Assembly: GCA_015501595.1 (NCBI GenBank)
Contig: JADNRX010001130.1
Coordinates: 1 to 14,035, forward strand
Length of the DNA stretch: 14,035 nucleotides
Direction of reading: 5' to 3'
DNA from: Hymenopellis radicata
Taxonomy: Eukaryota > Basidiomycota > Agaricomycetes > Agaricales > Physalacriaceae
Shown: in pieces, positions 7,566-14,035 of the stretch
How positions within the stretch are numbered: the stretch's first letter is position 1
Layout: the number at the start of each line of letters is the position of its first letter
Translations under genes and position numbers: made by a program
The notes under the pieces: generated by a model
What the model was told of the DNA's origin: nothing
Databases searched by the model: none
What the model saw: the letters and a program-made list of their open reading frames with translations, nothing else

Positions 7566-9482
7566 CTACAGCATATATACAAGACGTGTGGATTCTACAC
7601 GGCATTCTCCCGACTCAAGAGGACGAAATTTTAGATCTCGCACGTTGCCGGAGGTCCACTGCCCATCCAAGAAGACTGATTCCGCCGCCCCGGCGAAACA
7701 CGTCCCCACAAAGATGCTCACATTCTCATACTTCCCCCCACTAAGCGGGAACGCCTTTCTCATATCCACCGTCGAACCCGTGATTAATCCAGACGATATC
7801 GGTGTTGACAGAATGTTGCCCAAGCCTCTCGAGAACAAGAAGTAACCAAAGAGCGTCGTCGTCAAGTTCGGATTCTCCTCTAAAGAACTTTCGGTCAACG
7901 GATTCTACGGACAAGTGGGAGGTCCTACTGGCGACAGGTCGAACGAATGCGGTGAACAAGCTGGTCCAGCCGCTGGCGAGCATTCCGTAGGCGATGCCAA
8001 AGGAAAGTAAACCGGCAAGATTCCTTGATAAGAGGCCCCAGATCACGAAGGTCACGAGAGAGGTGGAAAGCAAGGTTGACATTGCCAGGAAGAATGGGTC
8101 GAGGACATCGGAAAGGTATCCCATCGATATTCGTCCGAAAACTGAGGCGCCTAGTAGATGTAGACAGCGTTAGATCCTCATTGGAATGTTCAAATCTCTG
8201 GCTGACCATTTAGCAACGCCACAGTCAACGCCGCTTGACTCGTCGTTACGCGAAGTTCGCGTGCAAATGCTACATAAGGGGTTGAGAATTAGAATGCAGG
8301 TGCTACGGCACTTACTCGGAAGCCACACGATGGGTACGAAATACCCAAACCCCTGTAAGGTGTTGGCAGCAAGCGCAATCCAGATCGTCGTGCTCTTCAT
8401 CCACTCCTTGCTCTGTGGCGCAGGAATCTGCTGGTGCATCCTAGAGTCGGGGATTCGCGGCCGCACGAAAGGAAGCAGAGGAACCAAGATAACGACAATG
8501 GCGATGGAGAATATGCGAATGGTTTTAGGTAGACCATATGCCTTGATGAGCTGTGGGATCGTCAATGGCACGATTATTCCTCCAAAGGCCGTGCCTGATT
8601 CAATGTACAGTCAGCTGCTAGCGGGAGGACGATTGACTTGGTACTGACCAGCGAAGATAACACCGTTGGCCATGCCGCGTTTGTTGACAAACCACTCGGT
8701 CATATATGAGATGCAGCATGCGTAGAGGAACGAGCCTGCGATTCCATACAAGACGCCCTCGAATAAAAGAATCGCAACGACCTAGGTCACTACGGTTAAC
8801 GTGATGGGGGACGTGCTCGGGCAACACGTTCTCACACTTGTGACATAACTGGCAGCAAACAAGCTTGCCCAAGCCAGTGCGACTCCCACCCACATGGACG
8901 TTCGTCGGTGGTAAGGATATCGCGCATAGAGAGGATATAACACGACTCCTAGCGCGATGTATCAATGTTTATAAAAGCAATAGATTCGAATGCGGGGATG
9001 TACCAGAGCAATAAATGATCCCAGAGCTCAACGGGCCAATCACAGGAAGTATAGTCAACGCGTGTGGCTGCGAATTATACTTGTGCGTCGTCAAGTAGCC
9101 TGTGAGTCCGGATTCCACGCGTTTAAAACCTCAGTAACTAGCGACGACGAAGGCTCACTGTCCAGAAAGATACCATTCGCGCCTTGGAAGCCCCACACCA
9201 GTGCCTGGACGAAGAATGAAGCCAACAGCTGCGTGCAGTCACGAATTAGGCAGCTTGGAATGCACAGAACGGTCTGGTATTCACAAAGGAATAGGCGCTG
9301 GTGCCTCCGTCTACTGGCGCCAAGGAAGATTCGTTTAGCATCACTGAGCTGCCGGAGCCATGACGTCCCAGGGAGGACGAGGAGGCTTCATGATTGAGCG
9401 CAAGAGTAGAGCGAGAGGAAGGGAGCGGGGTGCGTGCCGCGAGTTCTAGCTCATCTAGAGATTTATTGAGAGACAGTGACAT
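7566..9482 (-). CDS. MCT-type (SLC16-like) major facilitator transporter, with a frameshift near the last helix
   Basis: Nine exons: 9482-9285, 9228-9159, 9099-9004, 8948-8836, 8781-8649, 8594-8316, 8269-8207, 8150-7929 and 7879 to the end. Introns are 46-59 nt. The ATG at 9482 is the first in frame and has A at -3. About 65 polar N-terminal residues precede helix 1 (LLASFFVQALVWGFQGANG, about 67-85). The MCT signature region EWFVNKRGMANGVIFAGTAFGG lies at about 188-209. Later come IPQLIKAYGLPKTIRIFSIA, a central loop, and GRISMGYLSDVLDPFF opening the C-terminal half. The family moves monocarboxylates, riboflavin or related small organic solutes by proton-linked facilitation. The substrate cannot be read from sequence. 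As read, the frame ends at 7566 (495 aa), but after GTCFAG the usual helix-12 end (ISLLGWAVDLRQRARSK, stop at 7617-7615) lies in another frame. One base seems missing in the G-rich stretch at 7681-7694. Confidence 0.9.
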
Positions 9483-9743
9483 GATGCAAGACAGTGACTG
9501 ATAATGAGAAGCAGTTTCCTCAGGTTCGCTCCATCGTGAAGGCAGTTGGGAACTTACTGCCGTCGGCCGAAGCCGAACGAGAGCATCTCGGATCGACAAG
9601 TCCGGTACTTACTCTCACTTGCTTCAGGCCTTAGATATCAGATTTCAGAGCCAACAGATACCACTGGGTGAACCAACGTTTATGCAATAAGTCTCTTAAC
9701 TGAAACTTGATCGATATTCCTAAGTACTAGCATACGAGTAACA
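9483..9743. promoter_or_regulatory. Short gap between the DUF6697-like gene and the transporter gene
   Basis: About 260 bases separate the DUF6697-like stop (9744) from the transporter ATG (9482), both on the - strand. The gap must hold the 3' end of the first and the promoter of the second. The transporter frame stays open upstream to 9599 without another ATG, so this part is read as 5' UTR. No distinct promoter element was recognised. Confidence 0.4.
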
Positions 9744-11091
9744 TCATGAACGTTTTCTGACAGCGTTAGGACGCGGATTCCTGGTACTAGGTCTGGCGGT
9801 GTACCCTCCAACGACATGAGTACGTTCTCCTTCACCGCTTCCGTCAGACTCCGTATCAGAATCCTCGTCGCTCCGTTTTCGCTTCTTACCAGCGCCCGTT
9901 TTCTTTCGTGGACCGAGGTCTTCAACTTGCTCTTCCTTCTTCGGTTTCAACCTCCCCTCCTTCTTCACCTTTGACTTCCCAGCAATCTTCTCCAACCTCT
10001 TGGCCTCTGCCCGCTTTGCTTTAATCTCAGCATCAAAGGCGTCAAACTTGTCCAAAACAGTCTGTTGTATCTCTTCATCGTAGCCAACACATTTCATTGT
10101 CCATATATTGACTTGCTGTCAAACACAACAGTGAGATTCTTGTAATATCGTAGGTTCCGATTTTCACTTACAAAGTTGCCGACGTCGTATTCGTGCTCCA
10201 CGTCCTTCGCGGTGACGGTCAAGAACTGGTTGTCTTTATCGGCGGCGGCGGCTCTGAACTCCTCGTTCGTTGGCTTCCGTCCCAGTTGCTTTCTGAGATG
10301 GATTCCGATGCGATCCTGTCTGTGATACGACTCTTCGCCCTCAACGGTTTGAGCCGTCCACGTCGATTTCATCTAGGAGGATACTTCAGCATCAGCCCGA
10401 GCGCATGGGACATTGTCGCCTTACCAGTCGACTTTGTGCTTTCCATTCTCTCGTCGTAAGAGGGGCAGTCTTGCCCATCTTATACTCTCCAAGATACAGC
10501 CATTGGCTCGACCCAAGGAAGATGAGCATACTCAACGGACTCATATCCTCTGTCCAGTCATCTTCTGCACCGGCGCCAAAGTAAAGTCCAGGGGCTCCGG
10601 GAATGGACGGTGCATGCGGGTTCCAGGTGAGTTTGAGGGAAATGAAATCCCGCCGCCTCGCTTCCGGATGATCCTTGAGGAATTTCTTGCCAGAGGATCT
10701 GCAAGTACCCTGTGGGGCACCGCCGAAGTGATGTGAGAAGAATTCACGACTGCCTGGCACACTAGCATCGGCCTGGTCCATTGGTACTGGATATACATCC
10801 AAGCCGATAGGCTTGAGACGCGCAGCGAGCGTGTCTTCGTCTAGCCCGAGCCTGGCGGCGTTAGCGTCCTTGATCTTAGGCTACGTTCAAAGTATTACAG
10901 TGAGACAGAAGAAATACACAGGTGGCAAAACATACGTTCTTCAACAGCTTCAGCTTTTTCTTGTCCTCGCCCAGTGTCGCGGTGGCCTCCTCCGACTCAA
11001 TTCTGAGACGCTTACGGGACTGCGTACGATCCGGAGAAGCTGTTTGGACGCCACATTTCACGTCGTCCTCTGACTTGACCAAGATTGTCAT
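9744..11091 (-). CDS. DUF6697-like protein, probably nuclear
   Basis: Four exons (11091-10936, 10874-10425, 10372-10172, 10115-9744) join cleanly into 392 residues. The start is the first ATG of the frame, which extends without ATG to 11127. After a charged N-terminus (SRKRLRIESEE), the conserved part spans about residues 85-295. It contains SREFFSHHFGGAPQGT, KLTWNPHAPSIPGAPGLYFG, SSQWLYLGEYK, TREWKAQSR and IWTMKCVGYDEE. These resemble the DUF6697 domain seen in many agaricomycete proteins, whose biochemical role is not known to me. The tail of about 95 residues is Lys-rich and probably coiled (AEIKAKRAEAKRLEKI). It has a bipartite-looking nuclear signal (RKKTGAGKKRKR, about 339-350) followed by an acidic Ser run (SDEDSDTESDGSGE). 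The domain name is from memory of the motif pattern. The gene model is more certain than the family name. No frameshift was seen. Confidence 0.8.
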
Positions 11092-11313
11092 TACGAACTG
11101 GGAGTTGGAAGTAGAGTTTGAAGTCAATGTATGTGTGAACGTAAAGCTTATGTATGTCGGTCGACCCTGTTGTGGCCGAAGGGTTGCGAGTACCGATGAT
11201 CAAAAGCGTGTCGTCTATCTAAGATCTTAAAGTTACAGGGCTGCTTTAACCAGATGAGTAGAAGAATTGACTTTGTTAGGCATACTTCATACTAACTGAC
11301 GGACTGTTCACTA
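11092..11313. promoter_or_regulatory. Gap between the MDR oxidoreductase gene and the DUF6697-like gene
   Basis: About 220 bases separate the oxidoreductase stop (11314) from the DUF6697-like ATG (11091), both on the - strand. The gap holds a 3' end and a promoter in a compact arrangement. No specific element could be named. Confidence 0.4.
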
Positions 11314-12873
11314 CTACTCTTCCGCAACCACAACGACACTTTTCGCCTTGTTCTTACCCAGCTGAACCGCCAAAATCGCCTCTCCAGCATACTCCAATCC
11401 TTGCGTCACATCCTCCCTATACTTCAACTCACCTCGCGCGACGAGATCGGGCATCGTCTTATAAAACTCGTCCTGGTATTTGGGATCCAAATCCGTCACG
11501 ATGAACCCAAACATCTTGATGCGCCTGAACACGACATTGGCAAAGTGCTACATGTTGTCAGAGCGGCAAAGAAAGGTAGAGCGAGAAACAAACCTTTAGT
11601 TTCATCCCGTCGGTGAGGTTGTACGTGGAAATGAGACCGCATTCAATGAAACGAGCAAAGTTGGCGGAGTACGCGAGTGCCAAGTCGAGTGTTTCGCCGC
11701 CGACATTGTCCCAATACCTAAACATCATCATTCTTAGCGATTAAGACAGAAGTTCGATTCACATACACGTCAATTGGACCTTCTTTCTCCAAAATTTCCT
11801 GAGTGCTTGTGGTCTTGTAGTTAAAGGCAACATCAGCACCAATCGACTTCATGAATTCGACCTTTTCATCTGAGCCGGCGGACGCGATGACTTTAAGACC
11901 ATCGCGTTTCGCGAGCTGAATGACCAAGCTGCACGGTGTTGTTAATTGAGAAAAGTTGTCAGATAGCAAGCTGCATACGATCCGACAGGTCCTGCGTGTA
12001 AATAATGTTAGATCGCGAGAACATGGATGACCGGGAATGAGTACCTCCTCCAGTGGTAATGAAAGCAGTTTCTCCCTGCGTCGACGTTAGCAATGATGTT
12101 CATCAACGGACAGAAGACAAGCGAACAGATTTGGCGCCAGAATATTCCTTCCATGCGTTGTAAGCAGTGCGGCCTGTTGCAGATTAGATGTGTGTGAACG
12201 CCCTAGAGTTCTAAGGAGCACACCTGGCAATCCCAAAGGACCTAGATACGCTGACCATGGAATCTTCCCGTTCGCGTTTGTAACCACGAAGATGGCGTCT
12301 CGAGCAATATCTTCAGGGAGAAGGACGCTGTATTCCGACAGATCTTGGGTCTACAGTTAGCTGGCCACACATTAGCACTAAATGTCTGGACAGATACCCA
12401 TGAAGCCATAGACATGATCACCGGCCTTGAAGTTTGAATTTTCTGAGCGCAGAACGCGTGCCACAAGAAAGCCGCGGACACTAATCAGGCATATTATGAG
12501 GGAATGCAAAGGAACCAATCAAGCAACACGCACGGCTTTCCCAGGGCATAAGCAGGCTGGAAGTGAATACCGTGAGTCCAGGCTCACACGAATGACAAGT
12601 GCGCGACACATACGGCATAGGATTTGGATCTTGGGATCACGCATTCTGCCCCGCATGAAGGGCTCAATCGAGACCGAGAGGGTCTTCACCAGGATGCCGC
12701 CATGCAGGGGTTACATTCTCGATATCAATAGTTGCGTTCGTCTCATATGTTGTGGTCTTGCCAGGCTCGGGAAAACCTGTAGGCAATGATGAGGCGCCGC
12801 GGAAGAGAAACATAATGTGAAATGCACCCGTCGGGATTTCCTTGAAGATGAGCTGCGCGTTGCGAATAGACAT
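11314..12873 (-). CDS. Zinc-independent MDR oxidoreductase (NADP-dependent alkenal/one or prostaglandin-reductase type), interrupted by three one-base shifts
   Basis: Eleven exons can be traced: 12873-12828, 12776-12614, 12556-12534, 12480-12398, 12350-12224, 12173-12127, 12075-12045, 11991-11979, 11928-11767, 11717-11594 and 11547-11314. The ideal product is about 349 residues. Family marks are FPEPGKTTTY, SIEPFMRGRMRD, FKAGDHVYGF, LPGRTAYNAWKEYSGAKSG and the nucleotide-binding loop TTGGGPVGS (Gly171-Gly176). They continue with LAKRDGLKVIASAGSDEK, YWDNVGGETLD, RFIECG and a C-terminal LGKNKAKSVVVVAEE. No zinc ligands are seen. Relatives reduce C=C bonds of alpha,beta-unsaturated aldehydes and ketones with NADPH in the cytosol. 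The frame shifts by +1 after IDIENV (about 12702), again after DPKIQ (about 12622-12625) and again at the end of exon 4 (12398). From exon 5 on the frame is clean. The extra bases lie in runs of A, A and G respectively, so they may be assembly errors. Otherwise the gene is inactive. Confidence 0.9.
11979..11991 (-). other. 13-nt microexon of the MDR oxidoreductase gene
   Basis: Thirteen bases between introns 12044-11992 and 11978-11929 complete the glycine-rich cofactor loop. They join TTGGG to PVGS and LVIQLAKRD. Both flanking introns have GT...AG borders (GTACTC...CGCAG and GTATGC...TGCAG). Without the microexon the NADP(H)-binding motif is broken. Confidence 0.85.
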
Positions 12874-13781
12874 GATGGTAGTTAGATAGAGCTCTGAGTC
12901 TTGAATCTGGACCGGTAATGTGCTTTTGAGGCCTGATTGCAGAAGTATCAGCCAGTCATATGCTCACAAACGATGGTTCAATGAGTACACGTGGGTAAGG
13001 TCGAGCCCGAGGACGACTTAGTCAGTCAAATGCTTCTCAGTGATGGGGATGTTGGACGTTGAACACATGCAAGTATAATAGTAAGCGAGAGTGTAGACGC
13101 GGCCATACGTTGCAGTTGATTATTACCGCCATGCCAGAACTTGGCAGTTAGGCATCAGCGTTCGGCGGCTTATAATCTATGTACTTCAAAGATCAACATG
13201 GGCGTGTATCATAGGAAACAAAGGACACACATTAGGGTACCTTTGCTCCTTGCTCCCGATGGGTGGTCCCATACGGACGCCGCGTTTGAAAGCAGACTCT
13301 ATAAGTATAACCTTGTCAAGTCTGCCCGAGTCCTTTCTACAACCTCGGCTTCCGATGACGCGAATACTTCAGCGCTTTTCCGACGTCCTGGCCGACGGTA
13401 GGGTTTCTTCAAAACTGTATCCCGTCGATGAGTGTGCGTGTGCTTGAAGTTGATGCCACAATGTTTACTTGAACGAAAGGCAAAAGAAAAGAAGTTTCGG
13501 CAGACAGGCCGCCATCAGATCAGCCTCCACAGCCACAATCTTGAATCAACCCGATCCCGAACGTTCATGACAAGATCATGTCGAGGAGCCACTGGCCCAC
13601 CTCCACGACGCGCCTTGGAAATTTTTGAAGAACGACCAACGACGACACTCGATTAGCTCTCTCTAGTGACTATTGCGTGCAACCTCTCTGCCGCTTTATC
13701 TTTCTTGGCACAGTTTCATTCCCAATCGACTACGCGCCTCAGATGCGACTGGGTATCACGGCCGCACGTCAAACTACGTAC
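12874..13781. other. Unassigned region upstream of the MDR oxidoreductase gene
   Basis: About 900 bases with no recognisable protein. The part just right of 12873 must contain the oxidoreductase promoter (- strand). Open frames at 13141-13447 (+) have no family resemblance. Around 13530-13660 the - strand has open stretches containing SSKISKARRGGG and APRHDLVMNVRDRV. They are flanked by stops and no splice model tied them to the exon at 13941-13782. They may be later exons of that gene or chance. Confidence 0.4.
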
Positions 13782-13941
13782 CTGGAAACTGCTTTATCGA
13801 CTGCGCGATACTCTGCAAGCCATACTTATCCAGCAAGATTTGCCGAAGTGACTCATTCGTACTTACGTCCCTACCCTGCATCTTGGCCGCTTTTGTGGAA
13901 GTTTTGCCCAAATATGGCGCAGAGTCCTCCCTTCCATCCAT
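13782..13941 (-). CDS. Possible first exon(s) of an unknown gene
   Basis: An ATG at 13941 opens MDGREDSAPYLGKTSTKAAK, followed by MQGRD. A perfect-looking intron, GTAAGT...TTGCAG of 54 nt (13866-13813), can be removed to join GRD to SIAQSIKQFP. However, the same 54 bases are open in frame and read STNESLRQILLDKYGLQ, which looks like ordinary protein, so it is unclear whether they are intron or exon. A GTACGT donor follows at 13781. Where the next exon begins is not clear: acceptors in the following 100 bases give stops or very short introns. No domain was recognised. The composition looks coding, but the gene is unproven. Confidence 0.35.
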
Positions 13942-14035
13942 CAGGCAGTGTACGCAGCGTACTCTGTGTTACTGGATCCTGGATGCGTGTCAAGCCCAAG
14001 ATGTATGTCATGTATGTGCAGCAGAGCGACGAGTA
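13942..14035. other. Right-edge sequence upstream of the unknown - strand exon
   Basis: Nothing beyond the possible promoter of the exon starting at 13941 can be read here. Any gene entering from the right would be cut by the window edge. Confidence 0.3.

Noticed and set aside
9246..9599. Transporter start at 9599
   Set aside because: That codon is TTG on the - strand. The first ATG in frame is at 9482 and has a better context.
13141..13447. Two overlapping + strand open frames of 65-86 codons
   Set aside because: No domain, no clear splice partners and ordinary chance length. Left as unassigned sequence.
1..14035. CRISPR array, prokaryotic operon, virus or transposon
   Set aside because: No regularly spaced direct repeats, no transposase, integrase or polymerase motif, and no long terminal repeats were found. 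Gene structure is plainly eukaryotic.

Overview
The window looks like nuclear DNA of a filamentous basidiomycete, most likely an Agaricomycete. Genes are broken into many short exons by introns of about 46-61 nt with GT...AG borders. Several protein types match families common in mushroom-forming fungi: a DUF6697-like protein, an F-box/LRR-like tail, and a lone membrane-anchored GH17 glucanase. No bacterial operon, CRISPR array, transposase or virus was seen. The exon models below were built by hand from splice signals and reading-frame continuity.

Left part (1-2279): a decayed or frameshifted 3' end of an F-box/LRR-like gene (1-317, + strand). Then come about 1.4 kb without a gene I can name, and a weak candidate for a small orphan gene (1689-2102). 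Middle left (2280-6504, + strand): two well-preserved genes in tandem. The first is an 11-exon Sac7/Bag7-like RhoGAP (2280-4058). The second is a 14-exon type II membrane GH17 beta-glucanase (4411-6504). Both splice into clean open frames with no indels, and both plausibly act in cell-wall and polarity biology.

Centre (6505-7565): a convergent intergenic region with an intron-bearing tRNA-Asp(GTC)-like gene (7248-7338, - strand) and a related, D-arm-less fragment (6835-6904, - strand). Right part (7566-12873, - strand): three genes head to tail. In transcription order they are a zinc-independent MDR-family oxidoreductase (12873 to 11314), a DUF6697-like protein (11091 to 9744), and an MCT-type (SLC16-like) major facilitator (9482 to 7615/7566). 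The oxidoreductase needs three separate one-base corrections to read through, and the transporter needs one near its last membrane helix. These are either sequence errors or early decay.

Right edge (12874-14035): mostly unassigned sequence, with one possible first exon of an unknown gene on the - strand (13941 to 13782).

I found no clearly new multi-gene system. The most useful observations are the clustered frameshifts, the microexons of 11-16 nt, the tRNA-Asp pair, an in-frame GH17 intron that encodes a hydrophobic stretch, and the RhoGAP/GH17 neighbourhood.
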